From assembly GCF_017591435.1 (NCBI RefSeq), contig NC_059304.1:25275638-25339637 (forward strand): a stretch of 64,000 bases of DNA. The letters run 5' to 3'. The first letter of the stretch is position 1; each line of letters starts with the position of its first letter. The DNA is from Portunus trituberculatus (taxonomy: Eukaryota > Arthropoda > Malacostraca > Decapoda > Portunidae). Below the pieces are notes generated by a model that had not been told where the DNA came from, searched no databases, and was given only the letters and a program-made list of their open reading frames with translations. The translations under genes and the position numbers were made by a program. This document shows, one piece after another, positions 24,065-34,443 of this stretch.

Positions 24065-25033
24065 ATTTTCGAGATATTCGCTCCTAAAAATCTTTCCTAA
24101 TTTCGTTCTTGTTTTGCTATTTGTATTCATCTGATTGATATGAAATTTTCACACATGATTGTGTATACAATAGTGACTTCCTGGAACATGATAAGATGAT
24201 AACACATCAGATCCTCACTTCTATAGATAATATTATTTTCAATGGTATTCACTCATACGTTAGGGTTGTAAAGGCGCCATCAGCAGCGTCACTTCAATGT
24301 GCTGTTTTACTACTGAACTGGATACTCTCCAAGTTGTTATTAGTGTGCTGAAGTGAGATAATGATACTGTGAAGTATTTATTACTCATCTGGTCCAGCTT
24401 TATACCTCTGTCTCAACATAATCTTTTGTAATAGTGTTATTGTGATTATGAAGGTAGTGAGAAAAAACTGTTTGAAAAGATCATAGCAGTCTTATGATAT
24501 GGAGAGATGGAGACGGAGGCAGTGAGGCGTGGGGTGAGACGAGGGTCTTGAAGAGGGAGATAACACGCGTGACGGACGAGGAGAGGGAAGGCAAGCATTC
24601 TAGGTCCTGCTGTCTCCCAATGATAGTTTGGTTGTTTGTTTCTTGTTGTCTTCTCTAAGTTTCTGATTCTAATCCATGTCAATTTATGCCTGTAAGGATG
24701 TTATTTCTGATGCCTGGCCATGTACTGTGTAGGGCTTAAGTCAGGCTATGACAAAACTGCACAAGACATTTAAAAATGGCTTCCTGGTGGGAAGGGTATT
24801 CAATTATCAAAAAATAAACTATACCATCTGGTGATTTAAGGTCTGAAGGTTTCAGAGACCAATGTAATCCCAAAATTTTAAATCCACTCAAAATTAAATA
24901 AATAAATCCTGCATTCTTTTTTCTCTCTTTTTTTTTTTTTAGTGTTGAGGGAGGAATTTGTATAAGTCAGACATTCGTGTTCGTTGGATCAACCTTTCCC
25001 CCTATAAGTCTGAGTTAGTGAGGGTCAACAGTA
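24065..25033. repeat. Composite dispersed repeat, empty site for the DIRS insertion
   Basis: The left third matches 4430-4640. The part from about 24265 matches 27200-27312. The part from 24377 matches 32853-33210 and the stretch to 33540. In other words the DIRS element at 27313-32852 lies inside another copy of this repeat, and this copy lacks it. No coding potential was recognised. The right end ('GGTCAACAGTATG') leads directly into a LINE tail. Confidence 0.65.
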
Positions 25034-25085
25034 TGTTATCACTAGGTAAATACAACTAGGTAAATACACACAAACACACACACAC
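25034..25085 (+). mobile_element. LINE 3' tail only, followed by (AC)n
   Basis: 'CACTAGGTAAATACAACTAG' and 'GTAAATACACAC' form the same two-unit tail as LINE-B, followed by an imperfect (AC)n. No coding part is left, so this is an extreme 5' truncation. Confidence 0.6.
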
Positions 25086-25608
25086 GATATGATATGCCCA
25101 AGGCTGGAAAATGCAGCAGTGGTATGGTCTCCAAGCTCTAAAAAGGATACAAGAAAGTTGGAAAGGATACAGAAGATTGCTACAAAGATGGTGCCGGAAT
25201 TATAGGACCTCACAAATGAAGAACGACTGAAGGAAATGAGACTGCCAACCTTACAAGATAGAAGAGAATGCAGGGACCTAATAACAATGTATAAGATAGT
25301 AAATGATATTGAAAAGATACACAAAGAAGACCTGGTGCTGTTAACGGAAGAAGATGGAAGGACAAGAGGACATGAAAAGAAGATCAGGATGAGGCAGTGT
25401 GTGAAGGATGTTGGAAAATACAGTTTTCCACACAGAATGGTGGAAAAATGGAATACATTGGATAATGGAATTCTCAAAGCACATAGTGTGCATAACTTTA
25501 AAGAAAATCTAGATAAATGGAGATATGGAGACAGGACACTATGAGCCCGCTCGAACCCTGTACAATACAACTAGGTAAATACAACTAGGTAAATACACAC
25601 ACACGCAC
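25086..25608 (+). mobile_element. LINE 3' fragment (reverse transcriptase C-terminus)
   Basis: The plus strand reads 'RKLERIQKIATKMVPEL', a stop, then an open frame (25236-25544) with 'MRLPTLQDRRECRDLITMY' and 'DVGKYSFPHRMVEKWNTLD'. It ends in two AACTAGGTAAATAC units (25567-25594) and (AC)n. The family is close to, but distinct from, LINE-B and LINE-C. Confidence 0.8.
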
Positions 25609-26871
25609 AGTGGAGTGAGTATCTAGAAAGTGAAAACATTCTGAGTGAAAGGCAGTTTGGTTTCAGAAAAGGAAGATCGTGTGTATCCAATTTATTATGT
25701 TTTTATTCAAGAGTGACTGACATACTACAACATAGAGAGGGATGGGTGGATGCTATTTACCTGGACTTGAGAAAGGCCTTTGATAAAGTGCCACACAACA
25801 GATTGATGTGGAAACTAAAGAAGATTGGAGTAGTAATGATAAACTAGCAAAATGGATGGAAAATTACTTAGTGGGAAGAGAAATGTGAACAGTGGTGAAA
25901 GGAAAGAAGTCTAAGAGGAAACAGGTAACCAGTGGAGTTCCACAAGGGTCAGTGCTTGGTCCCATCATGTTTTTTATTTATGTTAATGATATGCCAGTAG
26001 GAATAGACAGTTACATGAATATGTTCGGGGACGATACTAAAATTATGAGGAGAGTAAAGAATGTGGAAGATTGTAACAAGTTACAGGAAGATCTTGATAA
26101 AATGTATGAGTGGAGTAAAGAGTGGCAGATGGAATTTAATGTAAACAAGAGCCATGTTATGAAAATGGGAAGAAGTAGATACAGACCAAACAGGGATTAC
26201 AGGCTGGGTGATGAGAAAATTGAAGAGACCAATGTGGAGAAAGACCTAGGAGTAACCGTGCAAAACACTTTGTCACCAGAGAAACACATTAACAAGATAT
26301 TTTGGAAAACATACAACATGCTTCAAAATATTGGTCTTGCATTCCACTACCTAGATGAAGGAATGATGAAGAAGATACTATGCACTTTAGTAAGACCCCA
26401 GTTAAAATATGCAGCTTGCGTCTGGTCACCGCACATGAAGAAAAATGTGAAGAAGGTGGAAAGGGTACAGAGGCTGGCAACAAGGATGGTACCAAGATTC
26501 AAAGAGTTAGACTATGAGGAAAGACTGAGGGAACTGGGGCTGACCACATTAGAAGAGAGAAGAACAAGAGGAGACATGATAACTATGTATAAATTGGTGA
26601 ACAAAATTGACATATTAGACAGAGAATTGATAAAGGTGACCTCAAGTAATCATCTCCGAGGACATGGAAAAAAACTAATAAAAGACATCTGTCTAAATGA
26701 CGTGAGAAAGTACAGTTTCCCGCATCATAGTATTGATAAGTGGAATAAACCGAGCAGTGATGTCGTTGACACGGTGTGTGTCAATCAGATGAAAGAGAGA
26801 TATGACAGGAGTGGACAAGGATACAGGACACAGAGAGCTTAGCTCGGGCCCAGTAATACATAAATAGGTAA

Positions 26872-26878
<7 letters not shown>
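25609..26878 (+). mobile_element. LINE 3' half with reverse transcriptase, 5'-truncated
   Basis: The copy begins directly after (AC)n at about 25608 and ends with one tail unit 'AATAGGTAAATACACA' against (GA)n. It is the third plus-strand LINE piece in a row, each ending in the same type of tail. Confidence 0.85.
25612..26842 (+). pseudogene. LINE reverse transcriptase (two indels)
   Basis: Motifs in order are 'RQFGFRKGRSCVSNLLCFYS', 'DLRKAFDKVPHNRLMWKL', 'SGVPQGSVLGPIMFFIYVND' and 'MNMFGDDTKIMRRV'. In the last, the catalytic FADD is FGDD (Ala to Gly). The thumb and C-terminus follow. Frames are broken near 25840-25890. From 25892 to 26842 the frame is open, including 'RPQLKYAACVWSPHMKK' and 'VRKYSFPHHSIDKWNK'. 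Confidence 0.85.

Positions 26879-26967
<89 letters not shown>
26879..26967. repeat. (GA)n microsatellite
   Basis: About 44 GA units directly after the LINE tail ending at 26878. Confidence 0.97.
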
Positions 26968-26969
<2 letters not shown>

Positions 26970-27312
26970 GCTAATCCCTACTGCCTGCATCTCCTCCTTT
27001 CTTTCCCTCTCGTCACTCTTCCCCTTGTGTCTTTAGAGAGAAAGCAGGTGAGGACAAGGTAGCAGGTCACAGTCACAAACCAATTAGGGCTCAATTTATG
27101 GAAGAGGTCATCAAACACGTGTCCAACCATATAGAGGAAAACAAAACATAAAAAAAATCATCAATTAATTTTGGACGATTCCCCTAAACATTTTGCAATG
27201 AAGGTTCGGAAGGAGCCATCATCAGTGTCACAACAATCTGCTGTTTTACGACTGAACTGGACACTCTGAGTCGTAATAGTGAGTGGAAGTGAGATAACGA
27301 TACTGTGAAGTA
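26968..27312. repeat. Left flank of the DIRS element (dispersed repeat copy)
   Basis: From about 27200 ('CTGCTGTTTTACGACTGAAC') it matches 24300-24376 and stops at 'TACTGTGAAGTA', exactly where the DIRS end begins. I see nothing recognisable in 26968-27200 apart from pyrimidine-rich and AT-rich DNA. Confidence 0.55.
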
Positions 27313-27410
27313 ATTATGAGATCATCATAATCTACCCTGGTAAGTGTGCGATGATCAGGGTTCCTCTTAGGCTGTGCTGTCCAAGTATGTGTGGTCATGC
27401 GTGACTTATA
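27313..27410 (-). repeat. DIRS copy 1 terminal repeat (3' end of element)
   Basis: It includes 'GGTTCCTCTTAGGCTGTGCT' (27360-27379). That is inverted at 27657-27745 as AGCACAGCCTAAGAGGAACC with few changes. It forms one outer end of the element. Confidence 0.75.
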
Positions 27411-27639
27411 GTGAGCTGGTACCAGGCTCAGACTTCATCCAGAGTTGGGGATGAGAAGGTGATGTGGGTAAGGACATCACCAGAAAAACAACCATTCACA
27501 AAGCATAATTTTAAATTTAAGTGAACACAGGGTTGACAAGAGCAAATGACAATGAAACCATATGCAGATGTGTGGAACGACAATGCATTAGCACGAGCTA
27601 TGTAACAAACAGTTCCCCAAAAACAAAGGGACATGAATT

Positions 27640-27800
27640 GAAATGGGATGGGCGGTCACACATGACCATGCATAGTTGGATAGCACAGCCTAAGAGGAAC
27701 CCCGATCATTGCAGACTTACCAGGATAAGTTATAATGATCCCATAATTCCTCATCGGCTGTGAAATCCAACAGCGTGATGTCATGCATGACAGTTCGTAG
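27640..27800 (-). repeat. DIRS copy 1 internal complementary region
   Basis: The left part is the reverse complement of the terminal repeat at 27313-27410. From 'CCTCATCGGCTGTG' (27731-27744) onward, with CAACAGCGTGATGTCATGCA, it is the reverse complement of the other end at 32795-32852. The junction lies at about 27729. In DIRS elements this region is thought to template circularisation of the two ends. Confidence 0.75.
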
Positions 27801-28813
27801 CCTCATCCCCAACATAACAAAAAAAAGGTTGAAACACCAAATGTGCATACATACATACATGTCTATGGAAGAAACAAGAAACAACCAGAGATAAAAACCA
27901 GATCATTACATATTCCCAGCATGATTCCAGAATGTTTTGTCCAAAGGAAACCACAAGTAATGTGGTCCTGTTATAATGCTTAATGTTTAGATATGTTTCC
28001 AACCAATTGCTTTTTAAGTCTTACCCACACCATTCCTGTCCTACATGACTTAGAAGTGGATGCTGACTGACCTGAATACACATTAAACCAAGCCTCACTT
28101 ATACCAGACTCTCTCATGACATCCTTGACCCATCTAGTAATTTGTGGCCTTGGATGCAGGCCTAAAAGGTTTCCTGGTTGTTAACAAGTTTACTTTGATC
28201 TGGTCTTATTCTCAGCTTGTTTGTCAACTGTAAATATGTCCTTAAGGCATCAACAATACAAAGGTTAACATTCAAAGGAAAAGCACTAAAACTTATTTCT
28301 TGTAAATGATGTTTGACTTTAAAAGTTTTAAGTGGATCACCAATTCTAAAATGATCTCACTCTGGGTAAGCAACATATTCCTGATGTCCAAACAGTCAAT
28401 GGTTTGAAACCTCTGACCAGACAAAAGCATGAGTAAACCTGTCACTTTTCTGGTTAAAGTTGAAAGAGATAATTGGGTGTTGCTTCCTCAACCATCAAAA
28501 GTCTTTAGTAGCAAATCAGGATCCATGTACATCCACCCCTAGGCAGTTTTGAGCGTTGTTTTGCCACTGACCTCATAAGCAAGCACACAATTTCATGCTG
28601 GCCCACTAGAGACCCATTAATCTTAGCTACTGTAGAGATAGCTGACCTGGCTGCATCAAGGCTGCTGTAACTATAACCAGAACCATCTACTTTACTCTCA
28701 GTGAATAAAAAGAATAAAAGATCCAGAAGTTTATTTAAAGGGGGAGAAAAAGGATCAACCTGTTCTCGTAAACAAAACTCATTCCATATTTTGATATGCC
28801 TTCCATATGCCAT
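27781..28813 (-). pseudogene. DIRS copy 1 tyrosine recombinase (degraded)
   Basis: The N-terminal core-binding part reads 'IWNEFCLREQVDPFSPPLNK' and 'SYSSLDAARSAISTVAKING'. The catalytic domain is in broken frames (28500-28010) with 'LMLLSGQRFQTIDCLDI', which holds the first catalytic Arg. The His-x-x-Arg box that normally reads HSTRxAS appears as YSGQSAS near 28050, so both His and Arg are lost. The tyrosine region 'NIKHYNRTT' is kept. Non-functional. Confidence 0.7.
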
Positions 28814-29168
28814 ACAGGTTTTCTCATCCTAGGTATTACACAGAAAGTTTGTAATCCGTTCTGAAATTTCTGCCCTGCAGAAAGATTCCCTGACAGAGGC
28901 CATACTGCCAACCTCAGATTCCAAACAGGGTGTATCTGTTTGGGATCCTGAGGCAGATATAAACACCACTGAGGAAGAAATTGAGGTGCAGCTTTCAATA
29001 GGTCAAGAGCCTCTGCCAACCAAGGTTGAGTCCTCCATACTGGCAGAATCACTAATACAGACACTTTGTCTTCCCTTACTTTTTGAATGATGTCTTTTAT
29101 GACTCTAAAGGGAGGAAAAGCATAAAGGAGTGAATCATTACTCCACCTGAATGAAAAAGCGTCTGTGC

Positions 29169-29800
29169 CTAATGCCTCACATCTGATCTCCAAGAATACA
29201 AAAGATTTAACGGGATGTTAAGACTAGTAGCAAAAAGATCCACAGATGATTCTCCATAAATTCTGTAAATGTCTCTAAAAACTGTTGGCATTAATCTCCA
29301 TTCTTTATCAAAATCATTTTCACAGGATGCTAAATCAACTGTAAAATTCATAGAACCTTGGATGTATTCTGCAGACAAGTCTATGTTCTGCTCACGAGCC
29401 CAGTCAAAAAATTCTTCAGTTATGTTTAACAAATGTTGTTTAATGCTACCATAATTATCAATGTTCACAACAACTGTGGTATTATCTGATTTTATTCTAA
29501 TATGCTTATGTCACACATTATGCAATAAAGCTTTAAGTCCAAAGAAAACAGCTTTCAATTCCAAAATATTAATATGGTCCTTTCCATGTTCAGCCCAGTG
29601 GCCAGCAGTAATGAGTTCGCCTGCACAAGTCCCCCAACTAAACAATGAAGCATCTATGGAAATAAATAAGTCTGGGGCTGATGTGCATATCTATTTCACA
29701 CAAGAATGAATGTTAGTTGTCCACCAGCACATAACAAAGTTGTTCTCTGATGTAGGCATAATAAGTCATCAAAGTCACAACAATTTTGTTTAAGGGTCTC
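29169..29800 (-). pseudogene. DIRS copy 1 RNase H region
   Basis: The open piece 29468-29169 reads 'SIKQHLLNITEEFFDWAREQ', 'NIDLSAEYIQGSMNFTVDLA' and 'SSVDLFATSLNIPLNLLYSW'. The motif of 'VDLFA' followed by Ser-Trp is characteristic of the RNase H / linker part of DIRS and Ngaro elements. Upstream sequence is in other frames. Confidence 0.65.
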
Positions 29801-29949
29801 ATTCCTAAAAATTCTAAATATTTGTATTTCAACGGAGTCCAATGTACAGAGTCTGCTGCAGCCACTACCTTACTAATAAAAATTGCCAAATCCCAGATTC
29901 ACATCCTTTCCATTTGCAATAACTGTAGTCTCAGATGCTTGATCTTCGT

Positions 29950-30910
29950 GGCCTTGCCCTATGTGAGTGTAATAGTCATATCACTAAAGTTCAAAATAAA
30001 ACAAGCATTCTATTTTATGACTGGGCTGGAGATTGACATCTCCATATTAATTGTGAAACCCAACTGATCCAACATATTGCACATCATTAATAAGTTCCTC
30101 TTTTGAATTTGCCATCACAAGACAATCATCAATGTAAGTAGTAGTCAGGATACCTAAAGCCTGAAAATAGAAAAAAGAACCTTAAATAATTTAGTAAAGA
30201 GCCGAGAAGAGGAAAACCCTTGAGGTAAGCAAGTAAACTACCATGAAAGTCCATTCCACATGAATCTTAACCATGAATGATCCGGCTCACAAACCAGGAC
30301 TGAAAAATAAGCATGCTTCAAGTCAATGGATGCAAAAAAGCAATTCTCTTGTTATCAATGGTAGAATTTCTTTAAGAGTTGCCATCTTGAAATGACAATA
30401 TTTCACATTCTCATTCAAATGTTTTAAAATTAAGTAGAAGTATAACCTCACAGCAGCATTTGCCTTTACTCTGGGAAAAATATCAGAAAAGAAACCTGAA
30501 GAAACATTGGAAGCTCTGTCAACAATATGCTGCTGAATAAACTCTTTCATGGCTGCATGAACTGCTTGTCTGTCCTTGACAGAGAAATGTAAAGGAGGAG
30601 GAATATGAAGTTGTGAAGGAAAAACATGAAAGGAAAACAAATCCTTACCCTGAACAATGTTATGTACCCAAGGATAACTGGATAATTTTGCCCAGAAATC
30701 CAAGCAACACTTAATCTTACCCCCTTGAAAATTCTCAGGGGGGGTTAACCAAAGTAAATGCACCTGGGAAGATACCAAGTTAACCCTTGGTACTGGAGAA
30801 AAAACAATACAAGTATTGTTAACACATTCCTCATTTGGTATTATAGGTACCTTATCCTCTACCTTCCCTCCTCCGGAAACCCCAATGGTTGGGGTTGTTC
30901 CTGGAACCAC
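29950..30910 (-). pseudogene. DIRS copy 1 reverse transcriptase (degraded)
   Basis: The frame 30910-30323 gives the N-terminal part, ending in 'LKHLNENVKYCHFKMATLKE', a typical DIRS reverse-transcriptase block. Downstream broken frames contain 'LPQGFSSSRLFTKLFKVLF' and the catalytic 'TYIDDCLVMA' near 30130, where YIDD replaces the usual YLDD. Stops and frameshifts are numerous. Confidence 0.7.
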
Positions 30911-31125
30911 TAAATACTTTTCAAAACCCAGTGGGGTTTCTCTTCACCTTAAACCTTCTAGGATTAATTAGTTTCTGATTCTTCTTAAACTGTTTAACAA
31001 TATCAACAATATTGGTTTCAAAAAATTTTTCACCAGTCATGTTCTTATCCTTAACAGTTTTCTTATGAAATTTTGTTTTAAGTATGTCTGTAATGAGATC
31101 TCTCCTCATTTGAATTGAATCCAGT

Positions 31126-31972
31126 CGAGACTCAATACTCAAACTTAATTCACTCCAAATGGCTGAGTATCAAAATGTTCAACTATCGATACCTATAAAT
31201 CAGGTAATTCGTTCTAATCTTAGCAAAATTCAAGTTTATAAAAGTTTCAATGTAATTTTTTTTTTGCATAATTTGATTTGTACATACCGTAAGTGAAAGC
31301 TGGTGAAGGATAACATAGAAGAGGAGGGGAGAATGGCGGGAAGGGTAGGGAGGAGGGAGGTTGTCAGAGGACAAGTCGCCATCCATGAAAACGTCTTTGT
31401 AAATTTTCACCTTGTGTGATTCCTGTGAACCCACTAGTGGAGTGCTATTGCTCACTAACACTTAAACTGTCACTAGATTCTTTATTTTCACCACTAATAA
31501 ACCCATTTGATGCCATTGTAATTTTGTAAATGAAAACTACAGAATGCATATGAATGCTGTTTTTTTCAAGGTTGTGGCAAGACTAAGGATGCACACCAGT
31601 ATCTGGTATACTGTTTTCAGAATGGGGCAATGGTGGCAGTGGAGGAGAGGCCAGAGCTTTGTTTACAACAATGAGTGCAGCCGTTTGATTAACAGATATT
31701 TTCACCACTAATAAGCCTTTGGTGCTAATATAAGTTTATAAATGAAAAACTACAGACAGAACACATGAGAATGTTATTCTGATGACTGTGGCAGCACAAC
31801 TGGTGGAGGGGAGAGGGAGAGATTGGGGAGCCTTTGCTTACAACAACATGTGTGGACGTTCGACTATCAGGTATTTTTTCTAGTGTTAAATTGAACTTTT
31901 GTGTTCGAGTATTGAAAAGATCAACTACTATATTAAGACGTTCGAGTAGTGAGTCTCCACCATAATTAAATA
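31126..31972. mobile_element. Tigger/pogo-type non-autonomous element nested in DIRS copy 1
   Basis: The left end 'CAGTCGAGACTCAATACTC' and the right end, reverse-complemented ('GGTGGAGACTCACTACTCG'), are imperfect inverted repeats of about 20 bp. No transposase is recognised. It interrupts the gag-like frame of the host DIRS element. A second partial copy is at 6873-7235. The terminal bases are mutated, so the TA duplication is not clean. Confidence 0.6.
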
Positions 31973-31974
31973 CT

Positions 31975-32312
31975 GGCAACATGCTAAGACTATCATTCAC
32001 CCCATTACATACATCTACCACGGCAGGATTGTCTGAATTGGCAAGGCTGTCCACAACTCTAATTAAAGGAATAAATGCCTTGCCTAGTAAAGAGTTAGTT
32101 TGGGCTAACTTGCTCTCCATCTTACAACTCTGAGGGTCAAGTGTGGAAAGAGCATGAGAATCAGACTCTGAAACCCTCAGTTCCTTAATATTGGATGGGA
32201 TAGACCACTGTTCTGCCAACAGTCTAGTTTTCTGATCATCAGGCACCATACATAAAAACCCCCTGACGTCCTTGGCTTGTAACAACAGGACCATTTGCAT
32301 TATCAATATCAA
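31975..32312 (-). pseudogene. DIRS copy 1 gag-like fragment
   Basis: The open frame contains 'VPDDQKTRLLAEQWSIPSNI', 'KMESKLAQTNSLLGKAFIPL' and 'RVVDSLANSDNPAVVDVCNG'. Its position upstream of the reverse transcriptase and its lack of enzyme motifs suggest the gag region. It is truncated at its 3' side by the nested pogo element. The continuation appears at 31142-30921. The function is inferred from position. Confidence 0.55.
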
Positions 32313-32794
32313 AAGTCAGCTCCTAGTTTACAGCCACTAACCATATGGTGATCTGAGGGCACAGGAAAACTGAAGAAATCCCCTTCTGAACTAGTAGAAG
32401 CCCCCATATTTACTTGAGAGGCAACATGGGAAGCCTGAACCAGAATTGGGTACACAGACCCACTAGTTGGACCTGTGTAACATGGTGGGTTACATTATCC
32501 ACATCAGGTTCACATCATCACTAATTTCAATATCACTCAAACTCACTGAATCTCTCCTCACCTTCTCCTATGCCAAGGCTTTAACCAACACAGGTAAATT
32601 TTTTTTAACCATTGCACTGCAAAGGCTATCCTCTGCCTCAAAAAGCCCCATTAAGTGGCCACAGTGCAGAAAAAGCAACCCCAGAGAGCCACCATGTAGA
32701 GACACACAAGAAACACTAACTCCATCAAGTAGCCGCCAACAAGCAACCACATGTCTGAGCACTGGAAGCGTCTCCTGTGTTCTGAGCTTGGTAC

Positions 32795-32852
32795 TGACTG
32801 ACCGTAAGTCATGCACGACGTCACGCTGTTGTACTGCACAGCCGATGAGGAA
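32795..32852 (-). repeat. DIRS copy 1 terminal repeat (5' end of element)
   Basis: It contains CACGACGTCACGCTGTTGTA and then CACAGCCGATGAGGAATT. This is inverted in the internal complementary region at 27729-27790. It marks the outer 5' end of the minus-strand element. Confidence 0.75.
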
Positions 32853-33540
32853 TTATTACTCATCTTGTCCAGCTTTATACCTCTGTCTTAAAATAATCTT
32901 TTGTAGTGTTATTTTGAGAGTTATGTGATGTATAGTTATGATGATGAAAGTAGCAAGAAAAAAGTGTTTGAAAAGATCATAGCAATGTTATGATATAAAT
33001 TGAGGGTGAAGAAGTGTGGCAGTGAGGCATGGAGTGAGGCGAGGGTCTAGGAGGGGGAGATAATACAAGTGACGGAGAGGAGGCAAGGGTTTAAGGTCAA
33101 GCTGTCAGCCACAACTGTCTGCAGTTATACATTTGTTTCCTGTTGTCTTCTTTTCTTAAAGTTTCTGATTCTAGTTCTCATAAAATTTATGTCTGTAAGC
33201 ACATAATGACCTCTTTTGATGCCTTGATGCCTTCGCGACTGAGTCACTGAGTGAGAGAGACACACATCAAAGGTTGATTGAAATTTATCGAGAAAAATAT
33301 TCATATAAAATTTTTCGCATAGACACAAGCATTAAGTGGTACATAATTTTTCAGGGCATGAGTCATGCTATGATGCAACCACACAAGACATTTAAAATGG
33401 CTTCCTGATGGGAGGGGTATTCAATTATAAAACATAAACTACACCATGTAGTAATTTAGGTTCTGAAGAGGGGTGTAATTCGTATAAGTCAGACATTCAC
33501 ATTTGTTGGACCAACCTTTCCCCTATTAGTCCGAGTCTAT
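32853..33540. repeat. Right flank of the DIRS element (dispersed repeat copy)
   Basis: 'TTATTACTCATCTTGTCCAG' continues the repeat broken off at 27312 and matches 24378 onward. Similarity continues through the 'GGCTTCCTG' and 'AAGTCAGACATTC' blocks to about 33540. No coding potential was recognised. Confidence 0.6.
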
Positions 33541-33940
33541 GAGGATCAATAGTACTTCCAACCAAACCAACCCCAGCCTTACTGCCCATCTTCACCCCAG
33601 GCTGGGCCCTCTTCTCTACCCCAGCCTAGACTCTCTTCTTCATCCCAGCCTGGCCCCACATCATCACCTCAGCCAGGCCCCACAGAGGACCTGGGAGGCT
33701 TCTCTGACACAAGATAAATATTGTTCTATACGGTGATGGCACACACACATTATATACCTCCCACACTGTACGTATAAAGGAAGTGTCTTTGCAAGCAATA
33801 AGTTTATTTCTTTATGTGACCAAAGCCCAAGTTGAACTGCCTGCCTGTTTTTTTTTGTTTTTGTTTTTTTTGGTGGGGGGCCGGGGGAATTCACATAAGT
33901 CAGATGTTTGCACTTGTCAGACCAACATTTCCCTCTATTA
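33541..33940. other. No gene recognised
   Basis: Proline/leucine-coding CCCAGCCT-type tandem motifs (33575-33690), then sequence matching the repeat family near 4260 ('AAGTTGAACTGCC'). Open frames here are short and low-complexity. I see no gene. Confidence 0.5.
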
Positions 33941-34105
33941 CAGTGTTTCCCAACTTGGGGAGCCAGCACCCCTGGGGGTGCTGGGAAGTGATGCAAGCAC
34001 CTCACTTTATTTTATGCCTCTAATAACAATATATTAGTTAGGGGTGCTGGACTGCTTAGACAAGACAACAGGGGTGCTATGGTCAGAAAAGGTTGGGAAA
34101 CGCTG
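33941..34105. mobile_element. hAT-type MITE, 165 bp, perfect 8-bp target duplication
   Basis: The left end is CAGTGTTTCCCAAC. The right end reverse-complemented is CAGCGTTTCCCAAC (one mismatch in 14). CTCTATTA occurs directly on both sides (33933-33940 and 34106-34113). An 8-bp duplication and CAG..CTG ends are hallmarks of hAT elements. It has no coding sequence and is inserted into the dispersed repeat, whose sequence resumes at 34114 ('GTTTGAGTTAACG'). Confidence 0.85.
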
Positions 34106-34289
34106 CTCTATTAGTTTGAGTTAACGTGGGTCAACAGTATGCATAAACAAGTCTTTCAAGAGAATGAATGAATACGACTCCCACAACATGACCAAACACC
34201 ATCAGGTTTCATCTAGAAGCCTTCAAAATCTCAAGTTTGCCAGTGGGTAAAAATGCTTGGGATAAAGGTAAAACGGAGACAGTAGTACT

Positions 34290-34443
34290 TTCATAAAAAA
34301 AATGTGGCATTAGTAATGACCTTGAAGGCACAGAGGATGACCTTCTATATGAAGGCAGTGATTCTTCTAATAGTTATTCTGATGACCTTGAGGAATATAG
34401 AGATGATTGTGACAATGACTTTGTAGGATCTGAATTTGAATAA
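34290..34443 (+). pseudogene. Probable pogo/Tigger transposase C-terminal tail
   Basis: The plus strand reads 'KKCGISNDLEGTEDDLLYEG' followed by an acidic Ser/Asp/Glu-rich end and a stop at 34441-34443. A 'CGI-x-N-x-L-x-G-x-ED' block near the C-terminus is typical of pogo-type DDE proteins. An AATAAA lies about 40 bp after the stop. The upstream transposase is not readable. It could instead be the last exon of an unknown gene. Confidence 0.4.

Larger units (their letters stand above)
27313..32852 (-). mobile_element. DIRS-like tyrosine-recombinase retrotransposon (copy 1)
   Basis: Minus-strand order is gag-like region, reverse transcriptase, RNase H, tyrosine recombinase. The ends are inverted rather than direct repeats, and an internal complementary region near 27640-27800 is the reverse complement of the two ends joined together. 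This is the layout known from DIRS-1. Comparison with the empty repeat at 24365-24390 places the boundaries to within a few bases and shows no target duplication, as expected for recombinase integration. A pogo element (31126-31972) is nested in it. All frames are broken. Confidence 0.85.

Noticed and set aside
33541..33720. Pro/Leu-rich coding exon
   Set aside because: The sequence is a CCCAGCCT-type tandem low-complexity stretch with no splice signals or family resemblance.
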